Assembly: GCF_030348765.1 (NCBI RefSeq)
Contig: NZ_JAUCEU010000007.1
Span: 6,096,692 to 6,160,691 of the forward strand
Direction: 5' to 3'
Source of the DNA: Neobacillus sp. CF12
Lineage (GTDB): Bacteria > Bacillota > Bacilli > Bacillales > Cytobacillaceae
Length of the DNA stretch: 64,000 nt
The notes under the pieces are model-generated. The model made no database searches, was not told the DNA's origin, and was given only the letters and a program-made list of their open reading frames with translations. How positions within the stretch are numbered: position 1 is the first letter of the stretch; each line of letters starts with the position of its first letter. Shown piece by piece: positions 1 through 9,581 of this stretch. A program made the position numbers and the translations under genes.

Positions 1-875
1 AATCAGCATGAACCTTGGAAAGTGAGTCAGGAATAAGCTTATTCGGATCCAGAAGAGTTTAATCAAGCTGTACGAAATGATTTAGAAAAAGGGCAAACAA
101 TGCTTCATTTGATATTGGACGAAAAGAGATGGATTGACCCTTTGGAAGGAAAAGGTAAATAGCAGAGGTGTTTCACTAGCCTATCTACAGGATATTCACA
201 AAGCATTCAAAAACATAAATATGGAAGAAGTCCCAATCTATATCGAACCTGGTATAAGTGGTTTCCTTTTTTCGCTACATTTATGGCTTATATCATTCAA
301 CAAAATCAATGTCCTAATAGAGTTAGAGACTGTATAGGTTTTGATCCAATTGGCGGCACAAAGCAAATTCTCGCTCTGTCATTGGAGTATATAGCGCAGA
401 ATATGCTATTAAGCAAGAAATCGATGACGTACGAAAACAAACTCATGATTTTGAAGTGAGGCGAGGACGACGACCAAGAATTATGGTTGCCAAGCTGGGT
501 CAGGATGGTCATGATCGCGGGGCAAAGGTAGTAGCAACGGCATTTGCAGATTTGGGATTTGATGTGGATATTGGTCCTCTTTTTCAAACACCAGCAGAAG
601 CTGCCCTTCAGGCAGTTGAAAATGATGTTCATGTTATTGGGCTAAGTTCCCTGGCAGGTGGTCATAAGACGCTATTGCCAAAACTAATGATTGAACAGAA
701 AAAGTTAATTCGTGAAGACAATGTTGTGGTTGCTGGAGGTGTTATCCCTGTCAAGGATTATGAATTTCTCACAGAAATTGGGGTAACAGTTATTTTTGGT
801 CCAGGAACAGTAATACCTTTTGCTGCTCAAAAAGTATTAGCAGAATTTAATCGAAGTTTAGATTGGAACGATTAG
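1..875 (+). pseudogene. Methylmalonyl-CoA mutase remnant, mutA-mutB deletion fusion
   Basis: This is a decayed methylmalonyl-CoA mutase locus. Bases 1-160 (frame 1) read as the small (MutA) subunit but carry TAA at 34-36 and TAG at 160-162. The homology continues in frame 2 to about 260 (SLAYLQDIHKAFKNI, EEVPIYIEPGISGF), then returns to frame 1 at 262-354 ([20 protein letters not shown]). At about 350-357 it jumps directly into the C-terminal end of the large (MutB) subunit in frame 3 ([19 protein letters not shown]). Everything between is missing: the rest of MutA and the MutB barrel. The B12-binding domain to 875 is uninterrupted and keeps its D-x-H-x-x-G motif (DGHDRG). An open frame from GTG 456 could encode that 139-residue domain alone, but no ribosome site precedes it. 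The gene also runs off the left edge. I see no way for it to make an active mutase. Confidence 0.85.
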
Positions 876-937
876 TGTTATGTGCCAAGTAAAACCGGGT
901 CAAAACCGCTATTTTTTTTGAAAATGGGGAATAGTGA

Positions 938-2113
938 ATGCAAACAGTATACTTAGTTGAGGCACTCAGAACTCCGATAGGGAGTTTCGGTGGTGCATTG
1001 AAAGATGTAGGTGCTGTACAACTTGCAACGACTGTTGTTAAGGAGGTATGGCAAAGAGCTGGTCTTTCAGGTGAATGTATTGATGAGGTAGTACTAGGTA
1101 ATGTACTAAAATCAGGACTCAAAGGAAACCCAGCTAGACAAGCAGCAATCCATTCTGGGATACCTGTGTCTGTACCGGCTATTACAATTGATAAACAATG
1201 TGCTTCTGGATTGCGTGCAGTTACATTAGCCTATCACCAAATTCTTGCAGGAGATTCAAATGTTGTGATTGCAGGAGGGACAGAAAGTATGAGTAATGTC
1301 CCGCATTTAGTGATGAATGCAAGATGGGGACAGAAAATGGGAGATTTAAGGACAGTGGATGCACTCTTTCATGATGGACTTCATTGTGCAATAGAAGGTT
1401 ATCATATGGGGATAACAGCTGAAAATTTAGTAGCACGCTATCATATTTCCCGAGAGGAACAGGATGTTTTTGCATACGAAAGTCAGCAAAAAGCTATTAA
1501 AGCTAAAGAACAAGGAAAATTCAAAAAAGAAATTATTCCTGTTGCTATTAAAAGCAAGCGTGGTTTCACCTTATTTACAGAAGATGAGAATATAAAAAAT
1601 ACTAATCTAGAGAAATTATTGACTCTGAAACCAGCTTTTAAAGAGAATGGGACGGTGACAGCAGGAAATGCTTCGTCATTAAATGACGGGGCAGCTGCAG
1701 TCATTGTTGCTTCAGAACTAGCTGTAAGGGAATACAACTTAAAGCCACTTGCCAAAATTCGTTCGGTTGCTAGTGCTGCTGTATCTCCTTCTATCATGGG
1801 TATTGGACCAGTCCCAGCGACACAAATAGCCTTAACGAGAGCAAATCTTACAACACAGGATATTGAATTGGCAGAGCTAAATGAAGCATTTGCAGCTCAA
1901 GTACTGGCAGTAAATAAGGAATTGGGTTTGCGAGAGGATATTATTAATGTTAATGGAGGTGCAATAGCATTAGGTCACCCAATCGGATGTTCAGGTGCTC
2001 GAATTGTGGTTAGCTTAGTTCATGAATTAAGGCGTCAGAAAAAACAAATTGGATTAGCTTCATTATGTGTTGGTGGTGGACAAGGCGTTTCCATCATCAT
2101 TGAAGCAGTATAA
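938..2113 (+). CDS. Acetyl-CoA acetyltransferase (thiolase)
   Basis: A 391-residue thiolase of normal length. It condenses or cleaves acetoacetyl-CoA in fatty-acid, ketone-body or branched-chain metabolism in the cytosol. The acyl-accepting Cys88 lies in DKQCASGLRA. The catalytic His347 is in GGAIALGHPIGCSG and the proton-donating Cys377 in CVGGGQG. All three active-site signatures are intact, so the enzyme should work. The ATG is preceded by a weak GGGGAA site. It lies 62 bases after the mutase remnant and is followed by a terminator, so it may once have belonged to the same propionate or branched-chain operon. The biosynthetic or degradative role cannot be told from sequence. Confidence 0.93.
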   Translation: MQTVYLVEALRTPIGSFGGALKDVGAVQLATTVVKEVWQRAGLSGECIDEVVLGNVLKSGLKGNPARQAAIHSGIPVSVPAITIDKQCASGLRAVTLAYHQILAGDSNVVIAGGTESMSNVPHLVMNARWGQKMGDLRTVDALFHDGLHCAIEGYHMGITAENLVARYHISREEQDVFAYESQQKAIKAKEQGKFKKEIIPVAIKSKRGFTLFTEDENIKNTNLEKLLTLKPAFKENGTVTAGNASSLNDGAAAVIVASELAVREYNLKPLAKIRSVASAAVSPSIMGIGPVPATQIALTRANLTTQDIELAELNEAFAAQVLAVNKELGLREDIINVNGGAIALGHPIGCSGARIVVSLVHELRRQKKQIGLASLCVGGGQGVSIIIEAV

Positions 2114-2574
2114 TAGTACATGGAAGAATACTGGGGAATTAGTTAATTTGAAGATCGATTTATCAATAGACAATTTCATTACGGAAAAGCATTAAACTTT
2201 ATATGTTAGGGTTTGATGCTTTTTTTATATGTAAATATATCAACTTAGTACAATTTATTTAGTTCTAAGGTTATTACTAAGTATTAATAGTTTTCTAGGT
2301 AAATACACATTTTTGAGAGAACATGTTGTTAGCTAATTGTCAAGTGAATATGATGTGGGAACTTAAAAAATAAAGATACAATTATGTATTGCTGAGAGGA
2401 TTTCAGGAGTTTTGGGTTTATCAGATATTTATAGGTCGAAATGCTGTATCGGGGTACCGTTTGACTAGATATAAATAGAATTATTTCGGAATAGTTTACT
2501 GAAAAGTCAATCTATTTCCTGAATTTAATAATCATAGGGTAATTATTGTTTTTTTCCAATGAGGAGAGATCGTA
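2114..2574. other. Intergenic stretch
   Basis: About 460 bases between the thiolase and the next gene. It holds the thiolase terminator near its start and a GAGGAGA ribosome site near its end. The middle (about 2230-2540) is AT-rich and I recognise no gene, RNA or repeat in it. Confidence 0.6.
2188..2226 (+). terminator. Intrinsic terminator of thiolase
   Basis: A 10-bp stem (AGCATTAAAC at 2188-2197 with GTTTGATGCT at 2211-2220, one G-T pair) is followed directly by seven T residues. Confidence 0.75.
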
Positions 2575-3039
2575 TTGTATACAAATCAAAACAATTCGCT
2601 AAGTTTACCCTTTCCAACACGATGGGGGCTTAGTACTGAGTTAGCTGGAAGACCGCTTGTAAGGGGGATACTTACCATTGAGTCGGTCTCTGGCAACACA
2701 GTAAGAGGTACAGCAAATTTTCGTGGGAGTCCGATTGTAATCAATGGATATTGGGATGAAAATACCAAACAACTAATATTTGAAACACCGTATGCATCTT
2801 TTTCTGGTCAATTACAAATTTTTGATGATGCAACGAGCAGAGTTCGTCATTTTATTTTAATTGGACGGTTCGTTATGAAGCCAACTTCATTGCAGACAGG
2901 TCAGTATGGAAGTTGGGTTGCAACTACTAATAGAGTACTTACTGGACCACCGCAATACACGGGTGGTATTCCTCCGGTAGGAGCTTTTTTAACATCAGAT
3001 TTACTAATACAAGGTCGGAAATTCTACAAAAATTTTTAG
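2575..3039 (+). CDS. Hypothetical beta-rich protein
   Basis: A 154-residue protein I do not recognise. The start is probably TTG 2575, eight bases after GAGGAGA. The sequence alternates hydrophobic and polar residues in short strands rich in Gly, Thr and Val. Examples are the segments around GILTIESVSGNTVRG and HFILIGRFVMK, which suggest a small beta-barrel or sandwich. There is no signal peptide, membrane segment or cysteine. It stands alone between a terminator and a gene-poor stretch. It could be a small spore or stress protein, but nothing visible proves that. Confidence 0.65.
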   Translation: MYTNQNNSLSLPFPTRWGLSTELAGRPLVRGILTIESVSGNTVRGTANFRGSPIVINGYWDENTKQLIFETPYASFSGQLQIFDDATSRVRHFILIGRFVMKPTSLQTGQYGSWVATTNRVLTGPPQYTGGIPPVGAFLTSDLLIQGRKFYKNF

Positions 3040-3567
3040 ATAACTCTTTTTCGAAACTGTATCAGAGCTAATAAGATAAATATTTTTAAACAATAATGTA
3101 AAGCTAAATCGTAGTAATCATTTGGAACTGTAGGATAGTTTTTTATTTATATAATAAAAAACAGATGAATAATAAGATATCCACCATTCATGGTTTCAAA
3201 CGAATGCTATAGATAGCAAAAAACAAAAGTATTGGGATTTTTTTTCATTGTCATTGAAGTGCTTATTGGCACCATGCTTGGGGCCAAAATTTCTTTGACC
3301 TACGGCAGGTAAGAAGAGTGATGAGCATGGGGGAAAAGGTCCTTAGGAAGCTTGATGTAGGAGCAGTACTAATCTCTTACATTTATTAGTGAGATGAACA
3401 CAGAAAACCCGAATAACGGTATTTTTTAATAGTATCCATTATTCGGGTTTTCGTTCATTCAGTTATGTCCTTTTAATTTTAATCAACAATTATTTCTAAA
3501 ATACCCAGTATTATGGAATTATATAGGTAAGGGAATAAAAACTTCTGAAGAAAGTGAAGTGCAATTT
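3040..3567. other. Intergenic stretch with possible transporter scrap
   Basis: About 530 bases without an intact gene. A short open segment at roughly 3250-3315 reads VIEVLIGTMLGAKISLTYGR then stops. It resembles the end of a membrane protein of the TauE/SafE type and may be a decayed scrap; this is a weak call. A perfect 13-bp inverted repeat follows at 3404-3451. Confidence 0.35.
3404..3451. terminator. Inverted repeat, probable bidirectional terminator
   Basis: AAAACCCGAATAA at 3404-3416 pairs perfectly with TTATTCGGGTTTT at 3439-3451 across a 22-base loop. The stem ends in A4 on one side and T4 on the other, as in bidirectional terminators. The loop is longer than usual. Confidence 0.5.
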
Positions 3568-4914
3568 ATGCAATTATCATTAACGGTAAGTGGACCAGGT
3601 GCGGATGTGGTCTCGTACTTAATCGCGAAAAATCCCAATAATCCGTATGAACGGGATGAAAAGGGCTTCAAAGTCCGCCTTGTTTACCCTAGTTTCACAA
3701 AAGAAGAAGTGCAATTTGTTATCTATGTAAAGCCTGACCCGATAGACTTAGTTCGTAACTCATCAGATTTATTCGATATTACGCATTACATAAATGATCG
3801 CGAGTTTGCGGTCAGCAGCTTATTCATCACAGCCATTCGTAAAGCCTTAGGTACTGCATTGAATGGGAAACCTGATGAAGCGTATTTGCAATGGGTGGAC
3901 CATCCATTTGAAATGAAGCTAGCATTTGGACCGGTTGCTACCGATTTGCAAGATCAGGAGCTTTTTGAATTGTTTGAACCCATGGGATACAAAGTGGAAG
4001 TTGAGCGTGGTGATAGTACCATTCGAAAAAAGAGATCAGCTCGCTTTGTTACATTAACTGGCATTCAAACAGTTCAGAATGCCTTAAAACATGTTTCCAT
4101 ACTTATTCCGGTCATTGATAATTACAAGCACTACTTTTTAGATGAGAGAGAAGTTGAGAAACTGGACCGATATGGAGAAGGTTGGCTGGAAGTCCATCCT
4201 TTAAAACAAATGATTGTAAAACGGGCACTTCGTTTTAATGCGTTAATTTTTCAATCAAAATTCTATGAAAAGAAACAACAAAATCGTAACCAGGATGACA
4301 GCCCGAGGATTCGTTTAAATGACCTTCGTTATGAGGCAATCCTAAACTTAATTAGGTCACTGCCTCACAAGGAATCGATTGTGGACCTTGGTGCGGGGGA
4401 AGGGAGACTTTCGGTACAAGTGGGTTTTGTAGAAGGTATAAAAGAGATTCTATCGATTGAGCCTTCGAACAAATCTCGTATCCGCGCCATCGAGCGCTTT
4501 GAGCAGGTAAATGCCAAAGAAGGATATGTTCAACCTCAGTCATTGCCAGGGTCTTTATATTATTTCGATAGCCGATTGCAAAATAAAGATGTAATCGTTT
4601 TATGTGAAGTCATTGAGCATATTGATGAGAATCGGCTTCCTAAAATATTCGAAACCATTTTGAATGATTACCGTCCAAAGACACTAATTGTGACGACACC
4701 AAACCAGGAATATAACGTGCTCTATGAGATGGATGAAGAAATGCGTCATGATGATCACCGGTTTGAATGGACGAGAGCCCAATTCGCTCAAAATGTTGAT
4801 GCCTGGTCCCAAATGTATCCTTATCAAGTAAGCCTTCAAGGTATAGGTGAAGAGCATCCATCCTACGGTCATCCAACTCAAATGGCAATCTTCAGAAGAG
4901 AGGAAGAAAAATGA
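3568..4914 (+). CDS. hen1: Hen1 3'-terminal RNA ribose 2'-O-methyltransferase
   Basis: A 448-residue bacterial Hen1. It methylates the 2'-OH at the 3' end of a cleaved RNA so that the repaired junction resists a second cut by a ribotoxin. The N-terminal half (about 1-240) is the bacteria-specific domain that activates the Pnkp ligase. The C-terminal half is a SAM methyltransferase with VDLGAGEGRLS as the SAM-binding loop. The metal-binding Hen1 signature follows, with CEVIEHI and a later His in RHDDHRFEW. I take ATG 3568 as the start, because bacterial Hen1 proteins begin with a similar short strand; a GTG at 3559 is possible. Its stop overlaps the start of pnkp in an ATGA, so the two are translationally coupled partners. 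Confidence 0.9.
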   Translation: MQLSLTVSGPGADVVSYLIAKNPNNPYERDEKGFKVRLVYPSFTKEEVQFVIYVKPDPIDLVRNSSDLFDITHYINDREFAVSSLFITAIRKALGTALNGKPDEAYLQWVDHPFEMKLAFGPVATDLQDQELFELFEPMGYKVEVERGDSTIRKKRSARFVTLTGIQTVQNALKHVSILIPVIDNYKHYFLDEREVEKLDRYGEGWLEVHPLKQMIVKRALRFNALIFQSKFYEKKQQNRNQDDSPRIRLNDLRYEAILNLIRSLPHKESIVDLGAGEGRLSVQVGFVEGIKEILSIEPSNKSRIRAIERFEQVNAKEGYVQPQSLPGSLYYFDSRLQNKDVIVLCEVIEHIDENRLPKIFETILNDYRPKTLIVTTPNQEYNVLYEMDEEMRHDDHRFEWTRAQFAQNVDAWSQMYPYQVSLQGIGEEHPSYGHPTQMAIFRREEEK

Positions 4915-7511
4915 CAACGATACATTTACCGCACGGAGGAATCGTCCTGTTAGTCGGACCCTCTAATACCGGAAAAACGACTTTATTAAATCAATTAATA
5001 CAAGAAGAGCAGATTCTTCCATCTGAAGTGGTCAGCTCTGATCAATTTCGCGTTCTAGTCAGCGATATTGAATTCATTAGTTGGAACGGGCGTCCCAAAG
5101 ACGAAAGTGATGCAATATTTCACGAGTATCAGCAAATATCTGGTGCTGCGTTTGACGCGATGGATTATGTGATTACGAAGCGGTGCCAACTCAATAAATT
5201 AACGTTCATCGATGCGACCCATTTACGTGAGGAAGAGCATGACAAATACCTGCAAATGGGGAAGAAATATCATGTACCTGTTATTTCAATGGTCTTGAAT
5301 ATATCAGAAACGGAATTGCTAAGACGAGATATGGAGCGGACCTTCCCTCGGGGTAGAAACCGAATAAAACAACAGTATCAACATTTTAAAAATACGCTTC
5401 GCTTTATTAAAAAGAAGCCTTATCGCCGTGTTTATATGCTTGGTGAAGATGAACTTCAAGTAGTAAATGTTAGTCGTCTAGAAAATCCATTATATATTGA
5501 TGTTGGGACCGGAATTGATTTTATCGGGGATATTCATGGCTGCTTCGATGAATTTATTGAAATGTTAGCGAAATTGGGTTATCAAGAAAACGAAGAAGGT
5601 TTTTACATTCATCCTGAGGGGAAGAAAATCCTTTCACTTGGTGATGTACTGAGCCGGGGACCAAAATCAATTGAAACACTGCAATTTTTCCAAAAGCATG
5701 TAGAAGCCGGGAATGCCTATATGATTGATAGCAACCACGGATGGAAGATTGCCCGCTGGCTTGATGGAAAAAATGTAAAGATGGCTCATGGTGATGAAAA
5801 TGTTGCAGCAGAGTTTGAAGAATATGAGCGTGAATATGGAAGTGAAAAGGTAGAGGAATTAAAGGGACAAATAAAAGAGTTGCTTTTACAAGCCAAATCA
5901 CATTATATCATTCAAAAAAATGGGATTAATGCAGTTGTGGCCGTCCATGCAGGAATTAAAGATCATTATATCGGTAAGCAGTCGCCGCGGATTTCTGATT
6001 TCTGCCGGTACGGAGATAGTGAAGGGCTTGATGAACATGGAAAGCCGATTCGAAAAGATTGGTCCATCTCTCATAAATCGAGCGAACTAATTCTGTGGGG
6101 GCATGATCCAAAACCCCAGCCATTGCTTGTTAACAACACACTAAATATTGACCAAGGTGTGGTATTTGGAGGAAATTTAACCGCTTATCGTTACCCAGAA
6201 AGACAATTTATTTCGGTCAAGGCAAAGCAGGACTATGCGAATGTGCCAGACAATCCGTTGAAGGAATGGGAACTCAAAAGGCTGTCGCCTCCTAATATCA
6301 TGAAGTTTCTAGAAGGATATTCGGTGTTAACGGAACAGTACGGAGAAATCATGATTTATGACGATGGTGTGAAACCAGCTTTAGATGATTTATCCCATTA
6401 CACCCTGCCGCTTGAAGATATCGTCTATCTTCCACCAACGATGAGTCCGACACCAAAACCGTCCCGTCTGGAAGGGTATCTGGAGCATCCAATGGAGGCA
6501 TTTGATTACTACCAAGCCAATGGTGTAGATACCATGATCGTCGAAAAGAAACATATGGGCAGCAGAGGTATTTTGTTTTTATTTAAAAATAAGGAAATTG
6601 CCAAGGAGTATGTTGGAAGGGAAACTTTGGGAACCATTTATACCCGGACAGGCAGAGCATTTTTTAAAATAGAATTACAAGAACAGATTGTCACTGTTTT
6701 GAATAATGATTTGGTAAATAGTGGTTATTTTGATAAGTACAACACTGATTTTGTCCTCCTCGATGCCGAGATACTTCCGTGGAATTTAAAGGCGTTGGAT
6801 CTGATCTTAAACCAATATGCACATGTTGGGGAAATGGCCATGCTTGACCGCAAAAAGTTAAAAGATTCACTTCAACAGGCTGTTGAAAGCGGCAAAGATG
6901 TGCTGAACTGGATTCAGGAAGTAGATGTCGGGATAGAAAATGCTGAAGTCTTTAATGAAGTGTATCAAAAATATTGCTGGGAAACAGAAGGAATAGAAGG
7001 AATTCAAATCGCGCCTTTCCACACGTTAGCACATAGCACAGAATCATTTTTTGACAGGCCGCACACTTGGCATATGGAGAAAAATAAAGAATTCAGCGGG
7101 GTTTCTCAATTGTTTGTGGAAACAGACTATCGTGTTGTAAATGATGAATCCTCAATGAAAGTGGCGATTGAGTGGTGGGAAGAGTTGACCGAGGATGGCC
7201 ATGAAGGATTTGTGGTCAAACCGAATTCGTTTATTACTCGTCACAGAGGGAAACTGCTGCAGCCAGCGATAAAAGTGAGAGGACGAAAGTATTTGCATAT
7301 CATTTATGGAATTGATTATTTGCTTCCTGAAAATTTATCGAGATTAAAGAAACGAAATGCTGGCAAGAAACAGCGTAATGCATTAAAAGAATTTTCTCTA
7401 GGTGTAGAAGCAGTTAATCGTTTTGTAAAAAGAGAATCATTGGAGCGGGTTCATGAATGTGTGCTAGGGATACTTGCCTTAGAGGCTGAGCCAATTGACC
7501 CAAGATTATAA
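4911..7511 (+). CDS. pnkp: Pnkp polynucleotide kinase-phosphatase-ligase
   Basis: An 866-residue RNA-repair enzyme with three domains. The 5'-kinase at about 1-180 has the P-loop GPSNTGKTT, Lys22. The binuclear-metal phosphatase at about 200-420 has D207 and H209 in GDIHGC, D245 in LGDVLSRGP, N275 and H276 in DSNHG, then VHAGI and GHDPKP. The ligase/adenylyltransferase at about 500-866 has KHMGSR, with Lys547 the expected AMP acceptor. It heals and seals broken RNA, such as tRNA cut by a toxin, with Hen1 as ligase activator. Length and order match the Clostridium thermocellum enzyme. The phosphatase loops read LSRGP and NHG where most of the superfamily has VDRGP and GNHD. A terminator follows. 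Confidence 0.92.
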   Translation: MTTIHLPHGGIVLLVGPSNTGKTTLLNQLIQEEQILPSEVVSSDQFRVLVSDIEFISWNGRPKDESDAIFHEYQQISGAAFDAMDYVITKRCQLNKLTFIDATHLREEEHDKYLQMGKKYHVPVISMVLNISETELLRRDMERTFPRGRNRIKQQYQHFKNTLRFIKKKPYRRVYMLGEDELQVVNVSRLENPLYIDVGTGIDFIGDIHGCFDEFIEMLAKLGYQENEEGFYIHPEGKKILSLGDVLSRGPKSIETLQFFQKHVEAGNAYMIDSNHGWKIARWLDGKNVKMAHGDENVAAEFEEYEREYGSEKVEELKGQIKELLLQAKSHYIIQKNGINAVVAVHAGIKDHYIGKQSPRISDFCRYGDSEGLDEHGKPIRKDWSISHKSSELILWGHDPKPQPLLVNNTLNIDQGVVFGGNLTAYRYPERQFISVKAKQDYANVPDNPLKEWELKRLSPPNIMKFLEGYSVLTEQYGEIMIYDDGVKPALDDLSHYTLPLEDIVYLPPTMSPTPKPSRLEGYLEHPMEAFDYYQANGVDTMIVEKKHMGSRGILFLFKNKEIAKEYVGRETLGTIYTRTGRAFFKIELQEQIVTVLNNDLVNSGYFDKYNTDFVLLDAEILPWNLKALDLILNQYAHVGEMAMLDRKKLKDSLQQAVESGKDVLNWIQEVDVGIENAEVFNEVYQKYCWETEGIEGIQIAPFHTLAHSTESFFDRPHTWHMEKNKEFSGVSQLFVETDYRVVNDESSMKVAIEWWEELTEDGHEGFVVKPNSFITRHRGKLLQPAIKVRGRKYLHIIYGIDYLLPENLSRLKKRNAGKKQRNALKEFSLGVEAVNRFVKRESLERVHECVLGILALEAEPIDPRL

Positions 7512-7520
7512 TGTGTGTTA

Positions 7521-7553
7521 AACGAACTGTTGTAAATACAGTTCGTTTTTTTC
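7521..7553 (+). terminator. Intrinsic terminator of hen1-pnkp
   Basis: A 10-bp perfect stem (AACGAACTGT at 7521-7530 with ACAGTTCGTT at 7538-7547) is followed by a T-tract. Confidence 0.85.
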
Positions 7554-7603
7554 ATACATTGAGCCATATCCCCATATGATGTTGGTAAAAGGAGTGTGAG
7601 AGA

Positions 7604-8869
7604 ATGGGTGTTCATGTGGTGGGTACTGGTGAAAATTTGTGGGCAATATCAAATAGGTATGGAGTACCAATGCAAACTATTGTTGAGCTAAATGGACTAC
7701 CAACTGCTAGTTCCCTCGTGCCAGGTCTCGCCTTGTATATCTCTGACAACCAGCTGCCAATCCGCTCCTATCAAATAAAACCAGGCGATCATATTTGGAA
7801 ACTAGCTCAGCAGTTCAACACTGACATTTCCACCATTTTAGGTGCAAATCAAGGGGTGGACCCAAACCAGCTTTTTGTCGGTCAAATTATAAACATTCCA
7901 TCACCCGTGAAGTTAGAGATATCGACGTTGGGATTTCTTGTGCCATCAGGTGATAGTTCTATTCTTTCGATGATAGACTCACTTGCTGGACAATTAACAT
8001 ACTTAGCCGTAGTGGCATATTCGTTTACAGCAGAAGGTTACGCCTATAACGAGATTGAGGATTCAGCAATTGTTGCACGGAGTAAACAGGTGAACATCAC
8101 TCCCTTATTAATGATTCGTAATTTTACGGGAGTTGATTTTAGTGCGGAGTTGGCAGGACATGTACTAGCTAATGCTGTTTACCGGAGGAATTTAGTACTT
8201 AGTATTGTGAACTTGACCAAACAAAGGGGATTTGGCGGAGTATCGATTGACTTTGAATTTATTCCACCGCCGCAGCGCACTGACTTCAATCTATTTTTAA
8301 GAGAATTAAAGAATGCATTGGGCGAGTTAATTCTGCATGTTAATGTACATGCAAAAACGGCGGATATTCCTACGAATCGGATTATAGGGGCATACGATTA
8401 TGCTGCCATTGGGAGTGTTGCGGATATTGTTGCGGTCATGACTATTGACTATGGTTACCCAGGCGGACCGCCGGACCCTATTGCGCCAATTTGGTGGATG
8501 CAGCAGGTTGTTCAATACTCAATTACTCAAATAAATCCTCGTAAACTACAAATCGCACTTCCACTATATGGATATGATAAGGTGGTCGGGACGAATGCTA
8601 CCCATGCAATGTCCGTTGTGGCAGCGCAAAACCAAGCCATTTCAACAGGCTCACCGATTCAATTTGATCAGCACTCCATGTCCCCTTGGTATCGGCATTA
8701 TCGTTCGGGGGTAGAACAGGTTGTATGGTTTGAGGATATTCGAAGTTTTATAGAGAAATATCGATTGATGGATGTTTATAACTTATTAGGAACTACTTTT
8801 TGGCAAATCAGCTTAGCGGCACCGCAGAATTGGGCTTATTTGAGTAAAAATATTGCTGTGGTGAAATAA
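7604..8869 (+). CDS. SleL/YaaH-type spore cortex hydrolase, LysM-LysM-GH18
   Basis: A 421-residue protein with two N-terminal LysM repeats (about 2-46 and 53-98) and a glycoside hydrolase 18 domain (about 105-415). This is the architecture of SleL/YaaH, the N-acetylglucosaminidase that degrades spore cortex fragments during germination. The GH18 active-site strand reads GVSIDFEFIP, with D216 and acid Glu218. There is no signal peptide, as usual for coat-deposited SleL, which is made in the mother cell. AAGGAG precedes the ATG by nine bases. A CATATGATG element 15 bases after an AC pair upstream weakly resembles a sigma-K promoter. It sits beside the coat-type genes that follow. Confidence 0.9.
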   Translation: MGVHVVGTGENLWAISNRYGVPMQTIVELNGLPTASSLVPGLALYISDNQLPIRSYQIKPGDHIWKLAQQFNTDISTILGANQGVDPNQLFVGQIINIPSPVKLEISTLGFLVPSGDSSILSMIDSLAGQLTYLAVVAYSFTAEGYAYNEIEDSAIVARSKQVNITPLLMIRNFTGVDFSAELAGHVLANAVYRRNLVLSIVNLTKQRGFGGVSIDFEFIPPPQRTDFNLFLRELKNALGELILHVNVHAKTADIPTNRIIGAYDYAAIGSVADIVAVMTIDYGYPGGPPDPIAPIWWMQQVVQYSITQINPRKLQIALPLYGYDKVVGTNATHAMSVVAAQNQAISTGSPIQFDQHSMSPWYRHYRSGVEQVVWFEDIRSFIEKYRLMDVYNLLGTTFWQISLAAPQNWAYLSKNIAVVK

Positions 8870-8870
8870 A

Positions 8871-8910
8871 ATACAAAAAGGTTGTCTCCTATGAGGCAAC
8901 CTTTTTGTAT
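8871..8910. terminator. Bidirectional terminator
   Basis: A 14-bp perfect stem (ATACAAAAAGGTTG at 8871-8884 with CAACCTTTTTGTAT at 8897-8910) lies between convergent genes. It can serve both strands because each arm ends in A5/T5. Confidence 0.85.
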
Positions 8911-8939
8911 ATATAGTATTTCTACATCGTACTTCTAAA

Positions 8940-9356
8940 TTATGAGTTGATAACCGCTCCTTGGAAAGATCCCATAGTAAAAGTAACGGCAGTTTGAGGT
9001 CCTCCACTTGGATGAGTTACACTTGCCTGCAATGTGTAAGTGTGTACACCAGCATCGACGTCAGTGTCACAACAGCTAAATGCAGTAGTATCAGGTTGAT
9101 TTGCTTGATCAACAGAATCAATTGCTGAACATAACACTACATTGTCATCACGGACAAATCTAAAAGTAATAAAATCTGCTGCAGAAGTTCCTACCCAAGT
9201 TGCATAGGCATTCAACCAAACTGCGTTTGTTGGAGAATTAACAGTTAAAGTAATTTCAGCTAGATCTGTAAAACCAGGACCACTACTTACCGTTATATCT
9301 GCTTCAAAGTTTTCACAATCAAAATCAATAAGCAAGCCAGGATTAAATACTCCCAT
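8940..9356 (-). CDS. Hypothetical protein, possible spore-surface protein
   Basis: A 138-residue protein convergent with the SleL-like gene. AAGGAG lies about ten bases before its ATG. The composition is Thr-, Val-, Ala- and Asp-rich, with alternating strands such as ADITVSSGPGF and HTYTLQASV, and a C-terminal GSFQGAVINS. This suggests a beta-sandwich. It has four Cys, including a CCDTD pair, and no signal peptide. Many exosporium and coat proteins look like this, but I cannot name a family. The spore-gene neighbours support a surface role only by context. Confidence 0.7.
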   Translation of the reverse strand: MGVFNPGLLIDFDCENFEADITVSSGPGFTDLAEITLTVNSPTNAVWLNAYATWVGTSAADFITFRFVRDDNVVLCSAIDSVDQANQPDTTAFSCCDTDVDAGVHTYTLQASVTHPSGGPQTAVTFTMGSFQGAVINS

Positions 9357-9581
9357 TTAATATTTCACTCCTTAATTTTTTAATTCCCTACATGTATATT
9401 AAACTTGTCTTTTAGTGGACTAGTTATCTGCCTTATTTTTATTTAAAATGGGCCATTCATTAATGGAATCGGTAGTTATACATCCAATTTAGAAATAGGT
9501 ACAGGCATATATATTATTTCAAAATAGACTATAAATGAAGTTGAAAGTAGTAATTAAAAAATTGTATAAAGGGGAAGTAAA

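Noticed and set aside
456..875. Independent B12-binding protein
   Set aside because: The GTG at 456 is an internal valine codon of MutB, there is no ribosome site, and the upstream sequence is clearly the same decayed gene.
3250..3315. Intact transporter gene
   Set aside because: Only about 20 residues of a possible membrane-protein end remain, with stops close by.
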